Source: Antarctobacter heliothermus (GTDB taxonomy: Bacteria > Pseudomonadota > Alphaproteobacteria > Rhodobacterales > Rhodobacteraceae). Taken from it: a stretch of DNA of 64,000 nt. The translations under genes were made by a program, and so were the position numbers. The DNA lies in assembly GCF_002237555.1 (NCBI RefSeq), contig NZ_CP022540.1, forward strand, positions 930,001 through 994,000, given 5' to 3'. Below are positions 44,344-53,030 of the stretch, one piece after another (position 1 is the first letter of the stretch; each line of letters opens with the position of its first letter). Below the pieces are notes generated by a model, which saw only the letters and a program-made list of their open reading frames with translations, was not told the DNA's origin and made no database searches.

Positions 44344-45426
44344 ATGAAACGAACATCGTTCGGCGCAACCGTCGCCGCGGCCATTGTGGCCATTGCCGCT
44401 CAGGGTGCCTTGGCCGCTGACTTTTCTGGCAAGACCATTGAATACACGATCCCTTTTTCTGAGTCTGGCGGGTCGGCGAAATGGGCCAACTTCTTTGCCC
44501 CGCTGCTCTCAGATGCTCTGCCCGGCAATCCGACCGTGGTGGTCCGCTACCGCCCCGGCGCCGGGTCCACCGAAGGCGCGAACTGGTTTCAGGGCCAGCA
44601 GGACGAAGGCGATGGCCTGACCATCTTCGGTGATTCCGGATCGACCAAATTCCCGTATCTGCTGGGCGATCCCCGCGTGCGCTATGAATATCAGGACTGG
44701 CAGCCCGTCCTTGCCTCCGCGACCGGCGGTGTGGTTTATCTGCCGCCCGATCTCGCCGAAAAATTCGACGGCGACATGGATGACCTGGGCGACGAAGTGT
44801 ATCTTTACGGCAGCCAGGGTGCCACTACGCTTGATCTTGTTCCGCTGCTCGCGTTCCGGATGCTGGGCCTTGATGTCGATCCTGTCTTTGGCGTCGAAGG
44901 CCGCGGTGACGGTCGCCTGATGTTCGAACGTGGCGAAGCCAATATCGACTATCAAACCTCGTCTGCCTATCTCGCCAATGTACAGCCCTTGGTGGACGAC
45001 GGCCTCGCTGTGCCGATCTTCAGCTGGGGTGCGCTAGACGATGCCGGCAATATCGTGCGCGACCCGACCTTCCCCGACATGCCGTCGTTCAAGGAAGTCT
45101 GCGAGGCAACCGCAGCATGTGAAACCGAGGGCGTCGCATGGGACGCGATCAAAGCATTCATCATTGCCGGTTTCGCCAACCAAAAGACCATCTTCCTGCC
45201 GTCGTCGGCGTCGCAGGATGTCGTCGACACCTATACAGAGGCGCTGCGTTCGATCGTGACCGCAGAGGGGTTCATGGACACCGCAGCCGAGGTGTTGGGC
45301 GTCTACCCGCAGCTTGTGGCGGGCGGCGCCATCGAGGCCACCAATCAGGCCACGGCGATTTCGCCTGAGGCCAAGAAATATGTCCTCGACTGGCTCATGG
45401 AAGATTACGGCATCTCCATGAACTGA
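44344..45426 (+). CDS. Tripartite tricarboxylate transporter (TTT) solute-binding protein
   Basis: A 360-aa periplasmic binding protein of the TctC/Bug type with a signal ending GALAADF. GKTIEYTIPFSESGGSAKWA matches the usual opening with the phosphate-loop-like Gly-Gly-Ser, and VVVRYRPGAGSTEGANWF is the second conserved binding loop. It captures a carboxylate for the permease encoded next. ATG 44344 follows GGGAGGATTAC. The preceding 250 bp hold an AT-rich patch (CCTAATATAGAATTGC near 44227) that likely carries the promoter of the operon reaching to 51305. Confidence 0.9.
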   Translation: MKRTSFGATVAAAIVAIAAQGALAADFSGKTIEYTIPFSESGGSAKWANFFAPLLSDALPGNPTVVVRYRPGAGSTEGANWFQGQQDEGDGLTIFGDSGSTKFPYLLGDPRVRYEYQDWQPVLASATGGVVYLPPDLAEKFDGDMDDLGDEVYLYGSQGATTLDLVPLLAFRMLGLDVDPVFGVEGRGDGRLMFERGEANIDYQTSSAYLANVQPLVDDGLAVPIFSWGALDDAGNIVRDPTFPDMPSFKEVCEATAACETEGVAWDAIKAFIIAGFANQKTIFLPSSASQDVVDTYTEALRSIVTAEGFMDTAAEVLGVYPQLVAGGAIEATNQATAISPEAKKYVLDWLMEDYGISMN

Positions 45427-45449
45427 TCCGTCCTGACGTGATCTGACCA

Positions 45450-45475
45450 CCCGTCCGGGGACATCCTCGGGCGGG
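45450..45475 (+). promoter_or_regulatory. Intercistronic hairpin between TTT binding-protein and permease genes
   Basis: CCCGTCCG (45450-45457) pairs with CGGGCGGG (45468-45475) through one G-T wobble, with a 10-base loop, in the 80-bp gap. No T-run follows closely. It likely tunes the ratio of binding protein to permease. Confidence 0.5.
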
Positions 45476-45506
45476 ACCTTGTTCATTAAAGCCAGCGGAG
45501 CCCGCC

Positions 45507-47519
45507 GTGGAAATATTCCTGGAAGCGCTGCCATACATGGGTCAGGCATTTGCGCTGATCTTCCAACCTGAACAGCTGTTCTATCTTATGTGCGGCGTGT
45601 TGCTGGGCCTGTCTGTCGGTGTGCTGCCCGGTCTGGGCGGGATCGCGGGCCTCGCGCTGTTGTTGCCGTTCATGTACGGAATGGAGCCGGTTGCAGGCCT
45701 TGCGCTTATGATCGGTTTGATTGCCGTGATCCCGACCTCGGACACGTTTTCTTCTGTGTTGTTGGGCATTCCCGGATCATCCGCCAGTCAGGCCACGGTG
45801 CTTGATGGCTTTCCCTTGGCCAAAAAGGGCCACGCCGCGCGTGCGCTGTCGGCGGCCTTTACCTCGTCACTGTTCGGCGGTTTGTTCGGCGCGCTCATCT
45901 TGTCGTTCTTCATTCTCATAGCTCGCCCGCTGATCTTGGCCTTTGGCCTGCCCGAAATGCTGATGATCACGATCCTTGGCCTGTCAATGGTAGCGATTCT
46001 GGCTGGGCGTGTGCCTCTCAAAGGGGTCGTCGCGGCCGGCGCGGGTATCTTGTTCGGGACCATCGGCGCGGCCCCGGCCGGCGGCAGCCTGCGCCTGTCC
46101 ACCTACGATCTGCCCTATCTCGTCGATGGTTTCCAGTTGGTGATTGTCGGCCTCGGTATCTACGCCGTGCCCGAAATCGTCTCGCTCCTTCGGCAAGACA
46201 AAGCCATCGCCGAGGGCGGTAAGCTGGGTGACGGCTGGGGTCAGGGCGTGCGCGACTGGTGGCAGAACAAGTGGCTGTCACTGCGTTGCGCGGTAATCGG
46301 GGTGCTGGTCGGCGTCATTCCGGGCCTTGGCGGATCGGTGGTCGATTGGTTGGCCTACGGCTCTGCCGTGCAGACGGCCAAGGACCGCAGTCAGTTCGGA
46401 CAAGGCGACATCCGCGGCGTCATCGCTCCGGAAAGCTCAAACAACGCCAAGGAGGGCGGCGGCCTTGTTCCCACCCTGATCTTTGGCATTCCCGGATCTG
46501 GCTCGATGGCCATTTTCCTCGGGGGTCTGGCGCTGCTGAACATGACGCCGGGGCCGCAAATGGTGCGCAACAACCTCGACATCACCTATACGATCGTCTG
46601 GTCCTTGGCGCTTGCCAATGTGTTCGGCGCGGGTCTGTGCATCCTGCTGTCAAAATACATCGCCAAGATGACGACGATCCGGTTTACCGTCATCGCACCT
46701 TACCTGTTCATGATTATCGCCTTTGCCGCGTTCCAGTCTCGCCAATCGGCACTGGACCTTGCCGCGCTGGTGTTTATCGGAATCATCGGCATCATGCTGC
46801 GCCGGTTCGATTTTTCGCGGCCTGCATTCCTGATCGGTTTCGTGCTGTCAAACCAGACAGAGATCTTCGTCAACCAAGCCTATCAGATCGCCGCCGCGCG
46901 ATTCCGCCGGTCGGCTGAATCGGGCTGGGATTACATCCTGTCGCCGATCACCATTGGGCTGTTGTTGTTGACCGTTGTGTCCGTCATCGTCGGGATCCGC
47001 GCATCCAAGAACATCCGCGAGAATATTGATGCGCCCACCGGAACCAAAGCCGCGCCTGCCATCTTCCTTGGACTGCTTGTGGCCTTTGCCGCGATTTCAT
47101 CCCTTGATGCTTGGGGTGTCTCGCGGTTTCAGGACAAGATCTTTCCGCTGACCATCGGCATCGTGACGCTGATCGGCGGGGCGTTCCTGTTGCTGCGCAT
47201 GTCCCGCGCCCCGGCCAGCGACGATGTCTTCATCGATCTTGAGCAAGGTGCCGAGGGCGAGGCCCCGCATGGCCTTTGGTCTACGCTTGCTTGGTTCATC
47301 GCGCTTGTGGTGATGACCTTTGCGGTGGGGCTGATCATCGCGCTCACGGTTTTCCTGATCGCGTTTTTCCGTGTCAGGGGCAGGTTTACCTGGCCCCGCA
47401 CGCTGTTCGCGTCGGCGCTGGGTCTGGCCTTTATCTGCGGGCTGGCCTGGGCGCTTGGACGTGATCTGCCGCCGGGCTACCTGCAAACGCTTGCCGATCT
47501 CCCTTGGCCCCTGACGTAA
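45507..47519 (+). CDS. TTT transporter permease, TctA-TctB fusion
   Basis: A 670-aa membrane protein. Residues 1 to about 500 are a complete TctA permease: LGLSVGVLPGLGGIAGLALL, VIPTSDTFSSVLLGIPGSSA, GVIPGLGGSVVDWLAYG and LIFGIPGSGSMAIFLGGLAL are the twin repeat motifs of the family. From about 525 a TctB-like domain follows (FPLTIGIVTLIGGAFLLLRM and four hydrophobic segments), so the small subunit is fused to the large one; no separate tctB is present. The start is the GTG at 45507, which gives an uninterrupted first helix; GCGGAG lies upstream. The stop is 10 bp before the PrpF-like gene. Confidence 0.9.
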   Translation: MEIFLEALPYMGQAFALIFQPEQLFYLMCGVLLGLSVGVLPGLGGIAGLALLLPFMYGMEPVAGLALMIGLIAVIPTSDTFSSVLLGIPGSSASQATVLDGFPLAKKGHAARALSAAFTSSLFGGLFGALILSFFILIARPLILAFGLPEMLMITILGLSMVAILAGRVPLKGVVAAGAGILFGTIGAAPAGGSLRLSTYDLPYLVDGFQLVIVGLGIYAVPEIVSLLRQDKAIAEGGKLGDGWGQGVRDWWQNKWLSLRCAVIGVLVGVIPGLGGSVVDWLAYGSAVQTAKDRSQFGQGDIRGVIAPESSNNAKEGGGLVPTLIFGIPGSGSMAIFLGGLALLNMTPGPQMVRNNLDITYTIVWSLALANVFGAGLCILLSKYIAKMTTIRFTVIAPYLFMIIAFAAFQSRQSALDLAALVFIGIIGIMLRRFDFSRPAFLIGFVLSNQTEIFVNQAYQIAAARFRRSAESGWDYILSPITIGLLLLTVVSVIVGIRASKNIRENIDAPTGTKAAPAIFLGLLVAFAAISSLDAWGVSRFQDKIFPLTIGIVTLIGGAFLLLRMSRAPASDDVFIDLEQGAEGEAPHGLWSTLAWFIALVVMTFAVGLIIALTVFLIAFFRVRGRFTWPRTLFASALGLAFICGLAWALGRDLPPGYLQTLADLPWPLT

Positions 47520-47529
47520 GGCGCTGATC

Positions 47530-48624
47530 ATGACGCAAACTGCGATACCCTACCATTTCCTGCGCGGCGGCACGTCGCGCGGGCCCTATTTCCGACGCGC
47601 CGACCTGCCCCGCGATGAGGCCACCCTGTCACAGGTTCTCATGGCGGTGTGTGGTGCGGGGCATCCGCTCAACATCGACGGGATCGGCGGCGGCAACGCA
47701 GTCACTACCAAGGTGGCCATGTTGTCGCCCTCTGCGCGGGATGATTGCGACATCGACTATTTCTTTGCGCAGGTCGCGGTGGAAAAACGCGAAGTTGATT
47801 ACCGCCCGACGTGTGGCAACATCCTTGTCGGGGTCGGTCCCGCCGCTATCGAGATGGGACTGGTGCCCGCAAAGGATGGCGAAACAATCGTCAAGATCCA
47901 CGCTGTCAACACCGGTGCCGTGGTCGAGGCGGTGATCCAGACTCCGGGCGGCAAGGTCACCTATGCGGGAGACTGTGAAATTGCGGGCGTATCGGGCACC
48001 GCTGCCCCGATCCGCCTTGGATTCATGGAAACTGTCGGGTCGATCACGGGCGCTTTATTGCCCACGGGAAACCTGCGCGACACAATCGATGGGATCGAAG
48101 TGACCTGCATGGACGTGGCCGTGCCAGTGATGCTTGCACGTGCGGAGGACTTTGGCCTGACGGGGTACGAAACCCAGACGGAACTCGATGAGAACCGCGC
48201 TTTTTTCGAGCGAATCGAAGCGATACGGTTAGAGGCGGGCAAGAGGATGGGGCTTGGCGATGTGTCAAAGTCCGTCACACCCAAAATCGCCCTACTGGCC
48301 AAACCGCGCTTTGGCGGGACAGTGACGGCACGCTATTTCATGCCTTGGACAGCGCATCCGTCGATGGCTGTCACCGGCGCGCAATGTATCGCCACTTGCG
48401 CAATCCTTCCGGGCACCGTCGCCGATGGCCTTGCTGAGGGGCTTGGCACGCTGCCATCGCCGGTCAACGTCGGGATCGAACATCCATCCGGCACATTCGA
48501 GGTAGTCGTGGACCACGAACCCGACGGCACTGGCATTGCGATCCGGTCGGCGGGTGTTGTGCGCACCGCACGACTACTGGCGCGGGGCGAGGTGCTTGTA
48601 CCCGCCAGCGTCTGGACCCCCTGA
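47530..48624 (+). CDS. PrpF/GalD-like isomerase (4-oxalomesaconate tautomerase type)
   Basis: A 364-aa PrpF-family protein with the diaminopimelate-epimerase-like double fold. YHFLRGGTSRGPYFRRADLP is the usual N-terminal motif, DGIGGGNAVTTKVAML and RPTCGNILVGVGPAAIEMGL carry the site residues including the Cys of CGN, and KPRFGGTVTARYFMPWTAHP is typical of the second domain. Members isomerise unsaturated di- or tricarboxylic acids: GalD acts on 4-oxalomesaconate and PrpF on aconitates. With TcuA-TcuB and a tricarboxylate transporter nearby, an aconitate-like or related substrate is likely here. AAGG lies upstream of ATG 47530. Confidence 0.88.
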   Translation: MTQTAIPYHFLRGGTSRGPYFRRADLPRDEATLSQVLMAVCGAGHPLNIDGIGGGNAVTTKVAMLSPSARDDCDIDYFFAQVAVEKREVDYRPTCGNILVGVGPAAIEMGLVPAKDGETIVKIHAVNTGAVVEAVIQTPGGKVTYAGDCEIAGVSGTAAPIRLGFMETVGSITGALLPTGNLRDTIDGIEVTCMDVAVPVMLARAEDFGLTGYETQTELDENRAFFERIEAIRLEAGKRMGLGDVSKSVTPKIALLAKPRFGGTVTARYFMPWTAHPSMAVTGAQCIATCAILPGTVADGLAEGLGTLPSPVNVGIEHPSGTFEVVVDHEPDGTGIAIRSAGVVRTARLLARGEVLVPASVWTP

Positions 48625-48636
48625 ACAGGACCACCC

Positions 48637-50319
48637 ATGCCTAAACACGTCTTTGAAACGCTCGCCGATACCTTTGCAGCCGAAGGTGTCGATACCTGCT
48701 TTGCCCTGTTGGGCGATGCCAACATGCATTTCGCCACCGCATTGTCCGAACGTGGCACGCGGATGATCTATGTGCGCCACGAACACTGCGCTGTGGCGGC
48801 GGCAACGGCCTATGCGCGCAAATCCGCAACGGTGGGCGTGGCGACCGTGACCTGCGGGCCGGGACTGACGCAGGTTCTGACCGCCCTGCCCGCCGCCGTA
48901 CGCGCAGGCCTGCCACTGGTGGTTTTTGCGGGCGAAGCGCCGCTTGGCGCGTCTTGGTACAACCAGCAGATTGATCAGGCCCCGTTCGTCACCGCCTGTG
49001 GCGCACGCTATCACCGCCTGCACCATGTCCCGCACATGGCCGAGGCGATCCGCAATGCCTTTGCCGAATCCAAACAGGATCGCGTCCCTGTAGTACTTGG
49101 CGTCCCCTTCGACCTTCAGGCCAAGATCGAGGCCGATGTGGCTGCGTTGCCCCCACCGTCGGCTGAGATCATACCGGCGTTGGCCCCGGCACCGCCCCAT
49201 CCCGACGCCATTGCGGCGCTGTCCACCCGCGTGAACGCGGCCAGACGTGTTGTTGTGATGGCCGGACTGGGGGCTGTGGCCTCGGGCGCGGCAACGGCCT
49301 GTAGCGCATTGGCCGAGAAAACCGGCGCACTGCTGGCGACGACACTGCCTGCACGCGGGCTGTTCCATGGCGACCCGTTCCATGTTGGCATTGCGGGCGG
49401 GTTTTCGTCGACTCTGGGCCGCGCACTGTTCGCCGAGGCCGATCTGGTGATCGCCGTCGGGTGCCGCCTGACCCAGCACAATCTGGACAAGGGAAAGCTT
49501 TTTGCCGGAGCTGAGATCGTTCAGATCGACACCAATCCCCAGGCCCTGAGCCAAGGCAGGATCGCCGCCACGCACCACCTGCGCGGCGATGCACGCCTGA
49601 GTGTCGAGGCGCTGACAGCCGCGATTGAGCCTAAGCCGGGCTGGCGCAATGACCGTCTGGCCCGCGCCATCGCCGAGGCCCCATCGGACACCGCCACTTT
49701 TCCACCCGAACCGGACGTTTTTGACCCCCGCGATGTGGTGCGTGCGCTTGACCGCGCCTTGCCGCAGGACTGGCAGATGGTCAATTCATCTGGGCACTGT
49801 TCGTTCTTCTTTGCCCATATGGACCGCCCGTTCGAAACCTTCCTGACAATTCGAGAGTTCGGGGCCATTGGCAACGGCATCTCATATGCCATGGGCGTGG
49901 CCGCCGCGCGCCCCGGCGACACGGTGGTCATGTTTGACGGCGACGGCTCTTTGCTGATGCACATCCAGGAGCTTGAAACCATCCGCCGCCACGGGTTGAA
50001 CATCGCGATTTGCGTGCTCAACGATGGCGCGTACGGGTCGGAAATCCACAAACTGCGCGACGATGGCCTGTCAGACGCGGGTGCAGTGTTCGGACGCACC
50101 CACCTTGCCGCCATTGCGCAGGGGTTCGGTATTGCTGGCAAGCGCGTCACGGATCTTGCCACTCTGCCCATGCTGGTTTCAGAGTTCGCCGAAACCGGGG
50201 GTGCGGTCGTGTGGGATTTCCATGTCTCTGATCGTGTCGCCTCACCCGTCATACGCCGCGCTCATCCTGGTGGCCATTGTGGCACTGATCACCCTGTTAC
50301 TCTTGGGGACTTGTTATGA
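48637..50319 (+). CDS. Thiamine-diphosphate-dependent enzyme, acetolactate synthase-like
   Basis: A 560-aa ThDP enzyme with all three domains. The cofactor-activating Glu is in YVRHEHCAVAAATAYAR near residue 50, the central domain includes VVVMAGLGAVASGAATACSA, and the ThDP/Mg motif is VVMFDGDGSLLMHIQELETI through CVLNDGAYGSEIHKL. It should decarboxylate or condense a 2-oxoacid; an oxalyl-, sulfopyruvate- or benzoylformate-like substrate cannot be told apart. It is downstream of the PrpF-like gene by 12 bp and its stop overlaps the next dehydrogenase start (ATGA), so both are in one operon. The last 20 residues after VVWDFHVSDR are atypical. Confidence 0.9.
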   Translation: MPKHVFETLADTFAAEGVDTCFALLGDANMHFATALSERGTRMIYVRHEHCAVAAATAYARKSATVGVATVTCGPGLTQVLTALPAAVRAGLPLVVFAGEAPLGASWYNQQIDQAPFVTACGARYHRLHHVPHMAEAIRNAFAESKQDRVPVVLGVPFDLQAKIEADVAALPPPSAEIIPALAPAPPHPDAIAALSTRVNAARRVVVMAGLGAVASGAATACSALAEKTGALLATTLPARGLFHGDPFHVGIAGGFSSTLGRALFAEADLVIAVGCRLTQHNLDKGKLFAGAEIVQIDTNPQALSQGRIAATHHLRGDARLSVEALTAAIEPKPGWRNDRLARAIAEAPSDTATFPPEPDVFDPRDVVRALDRALPQDWQMVNSSGHCSFFFAHMDRPFETFLTIREFGAIGNGISYAMGVAAARPGDTVVMFDGDGSLLMHIQELETIRRHGLNIAICVLNDGAYGSEIHKLRDDGLSDAGAVFGRTHLAAIAQGFGIAGKRVTDLATLPMLVSEFAETGGAVVWDFHVSDRVASPVIRRAHPGGHCGTDHPVTLGDLL

Positions 50320-51305
50320 AAGTTCATATTCTCGACGACTGGTATGACAGCCTGCGCGCTCTGCCCTCGTTTCAGGCTCTCGACGGCCATGACGTCACCG
50401 TCTGGACAGACCGCGCGCCCGACAGCGCCACACTTGCCGCACGGTTCAAGGATGCCGAGGCGGTCGTGTTGTTTCGTGACCGCAGCGCCATCACACCCGA
50501 CCTAGCCGCCGCTTTGAACGGTGTAAAACTGATCGCCATGCGCGGCCAGCATGCCCATGTCGATGTCCAGGCCCTGACCCGCGAGGGCATCCTGTTTTGT
50601 TCCAAGATGACCAAGGACGGACCATCGACCCCAACCGCCGAGCTGACCTTTGGTTTGATCATTGCCGCGCTGCGCTACCTGCCCGATCAGATCGCGTCGG
50701 CACGGGCAGGCGCGTGGCAAGGCGACGCGCCACTCGGGCGCAATGTGGCGGGCAAGACCCTTGGGCTTTATGGTTACGGCGGGATCGCACGGGTAGTGGC
50801 CGGGTTTGCACGCGCCTTTGGCATGCGGGTACAGCTCTGGGCCTCTGACGACAGCCGCGCCCGCGCCGCTGCGGACGGCGAAACCGTCCCGCCCAGCCGC
50901 GCCGAGTTTTTCGCCACCTCTGATGTCGTGTCTGTTCACAAGCGGCTGACATCCGACACCCGCAATGAGATCACCCGCGCCGACCTGATGACAATGATGC
51001 CGGGGTCAATCCTTGTGAACACATCGCGGGCCGGGCTGATCGAAGAGGGGGCCATTCTGGATGCGCTCAATTCCGGGCGGATTGGGCGGGCGGCACTGGA
51101 CGTTTTCGCAGGTGAACCCATAAGCGATCCGGCGGACCCGCTGCTATCCCATCCGGGGGTCATCCCGACCCCGCATGTCGGATTCATCACGGAAGAGGAA
51201 CTCGACAAGCAATTTGGTGACATCTACGCGCTGGTCAACGCCTTTGGCTCCGCAAACCCGGTGGACATGATCAATCCCGAGGTCTGGACGACCGGTCGGA
51301 ACTAG
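50316..51305 (+). CDS. D-2-hydroxyacid dehydrogenase
   Basis: A 329-aa NAD(P)-dependent enzyme. The cofactor motif is GLYGYGGIARVVAGFARAFG, the substrate Arg lies in VNTSRAGLIEEGAIL, and the catalytic His in VIPTPHVGFITEEEL. It resembles enzymes acting on 2-oxoacids and D-hydroxyacids, and is different from the one at 1622 (low similarity outside motifs). Its start overlaps the ThDP gene by ATGA, suggesting consecutive steps: decarboxylation or ligation and then reduction. The gene's last 35 bases overlap the end of the convergent LysR gene. Confidence 0.92.
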   Translation: MKVHILDDWYDSLRALPSFQALDGHDVTVWTDRAPDSATLAARFKDAEAVVLFRDRSAITPDLAAALNGVKLIAMRGQHAHVDVQALTREGILFCSKMTKDGPSTPTAELTFGLIIAALRYLPDQIASARAGAWQGDAPLGRNVAGKTLGLYGYGGIARVVAGFARAFGMRVQLWASDDSRARAAADGETVPPSRAEFFATSDVVSVHKRLTSDTRNEITRADLMTMMPGSILVNTSRAGLIEEGAILDALNSGRIGRAALDVFAGEPISDPADPLLSHPGVIPTPHVGFITEEELDKQFGDIYALVNAFGSANPVDMINPEVWTTGRN

Positions 51306-52218
51306 CCGCGATATGGGTGCGAAACTTGTTCAGCATTTCGCGCTCGATCATTTCGAGAAGCGTGCTTGCGTTGTTGGACAGTGGAACGCTGCGCCGCGAT
51401 ACAATGCCCAGTGTCCGCTGCAACCGCACGCCCTGAAACGGGATCGCGACCAGCGTCATGGGCGCCATCGCAATGGCGCTTTCCGGCAGGATCGTCAGCG
51501 CCACGCCCGCGCGCACCAACCGCATCGCCAAGGTGGCATTTTGAACCTCGAACCGCCACTGGATGCGGTCGCGCATGTCACCAAACGCGGCATCAAGCAA
51601 CTGACGGTTCTTGGACTGCGACCGGATGCGCGCCAGACTTACCCCTACAATATCCTCAAGCGTGACATGGTCCCGACCTGCCAGAACGTGCCCCTGCGGC
51701 ACGAAGAGGTGGTAATCCTCTTCGACCAGTGGTCGCAAACGCAGGTCGGACAGTTCCGCCGACACGATGGTGACACCGAATTCCGCGGCTCCGCTGCGCA
51801 CCGCGCCCGAAATGCGGTCCACCGGAATATCGAGCACTTCATAGGCGATGTCGGGTCGCTCGGCGCTCGCCCCGCCCAAAACCGACGGCAAAACAGCGTT
51901 TGCAATCGATGGCAGACACGCAAAGGCAAGCCTGCGTGCCTGCCGCTGGGCGCCTGCACGCACCGACTCGTAGGTGTCGTGCAACGCCTTCAGCAATGCG
52001 CGCGCCTCTGGCAACAATCCCTGCCCGGTATCGGTCAACGAAACCTCACGGCTCGATCGGATCAACAACGCAGAGCCGAGATCCTCTTCGATCTTGCGCA
52101 GCCGGTGCGACAGGGCCGCCTGGCTCAGGTTCAGCGCCTCGGCCGCCCGCTGGAAAGAACCATAGTCGGCAATCGCCACAAACGCCTCAAGCCCAAGATA
52201 GTCAACGCGCATGCGCAT
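51271..52218 (-). CDS. LysR family transcriptional regulator
   Basis: A 315-aa regulator. The winged helix-turn-helix fills residues about 5-65 (GLEAFVAIADYGSFQRAAEA, LNLSQAALSHRLRKIEEDLG), followed by a linker helix and the periplasmic-binding-protein-like effector domain (AFACLPSIANAVLPSVLGG and on). It is divergent from the TauE-type gene with 56 bp between starts, and converges on the D-2-hydroxyacid dehydrogenase. In Salmonella a LysR regulator (TcuR) controls the tcu genes, so this protein is a candidate regulator of the carboxylate block, by analogy only. Confidence 0.92.
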   Translation of the reverse strand: MRMRVDYLGLEAFVAIADYGSFQRAAEALNLSQAALSHRLRKIEEDLGSALLIRSSREVSLTDTGQGLLPEARALLKALHDTYESVRAGAQRQARRLAFACLPSIANAVLPSVLGGASAERPDIAYEVLDIPVDRISGAVRSGAAEFGVTIVSAELSDLRLRPLVEEDYHLFVPQGHVLAGRDHVTLEDIVGVSLARIRSQSKNRQLLDAAFGDMRDRIQWRFEVQNATLAMRLVRAGVALTILPESAIAMAPMTLVAIPFQGVRLQRTLGIVSRRSVPLSNNASTLLEMIEREMLNKFRTHIAASSDRSSRPRD

Positions 52219-52274
52219 CCCTCCAACGCGGTTGCGCCAAGGCTACAGCCCACCCCGACAGGAGCAAGCCCCGG

Positions 52275-53030
52275 ATGATCCCCCCTGTATTGCTGCCCGA
52301 CGGAATGACCGAGATTGTCTTTGCCGTTCTCGTTGTCACCAGTTTTGCGGCCTCTTTCATCACCGCTGCCTTTAGCATCGGCGGTGGCAGCATACTGCTG
52401 GCTGTCATGGCCTCACTTGTGCCACCCGCCGCCCTGATCCCGACCCATGGCGTGATCCAGATCGGGTCGAATTTTGGACGGGCGTTGCTGTCATTTCCGC
52501 ATATCTTCTGGCCTGCCCTGCCGGCCTTTGCTTTTGGCTCTGTCATCGGTGTCGCGGTGGGCGGCACCATCGTGGTCAGCCTGCCGCCTGCATGGGTCCA
52601 AATCGGTGTCGGCGGTTTTGTAATCTGGAGCGTTTTTGCAAAGCCCCCCAAAGGACTGCGCGACTGGCCGCTACTGGTGGGTGTACTGTCAAGTTTTCTC
52701 ACTATGTTTTTTGGCGCGACCGGCTTGTTCGTTGCCACTTTTACCAAGTCGCACAAACTGCCGCGCCATTCCCACGTCGCCACCCACGCCGCGCTGATGA
52801 CTGTTCAGCACGGTGTCAAAACCATCGCCTTTGGCCTTTTGGGGTTTGTCTTTGCGCAATGGTGGGCTTTTATCGTCGCTATGATCTGCGCCGGCTTTGG
52901 CGGCACGCTTGCGGGCAAACTGATGCTCAACCGGATCGATGATCGCTGGTTTCGGCAAGCCTTGGACGTCTTTCTGATCCTGTTGTCGCTGCGGCTGATC
53001 TACGGCGGCTTGCGCGACATTTTGGGTTAA
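52275..53030 (+). CDS. TauE/SafE family membrane transporter
   Basis: A 251-aa inner-membrane protein with about eight helices. SFITAAFSIGGGSILLAVMA and the second half repeat FLTMFFGATGLFVATFTKSH are the paired motifs of the TauE/SafE family, whose members export sulfite, sulfoacetate or other organic anions. ATG 52275 follows AGCCCCGG; upstream in-frame sequence is antisense to LysR. Its TAA stop shares TTAA with the stop of the convergent dehydrogenase gene. Position beside LysR and the carboxylate genes suggests that it moves an intermediate or anion of that pathway. Confidence 0.88.
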   Translation: MIPPVLLPDGMTEIVFAVLVVTSFAASFITAAFSIGGGSILLAVMASLVPPAALIPTHGVIQIGSNFGRALLSFPHIFWPALPAFAFGSVIGVAVGGTIVVSLPPAWVQIGVGGFVIWSVFAKPPKGLRDWPLLVGVLSSFLTMFFGATGLFVATFTKSHKLPRHSHVATHAALMTVQHGVKTIAFGLLGFVFAQWWAFIVAMICAGFGGTLAGKLMLNRIDDRWFRQALDVFLILLSLRLIYGGLRDILG

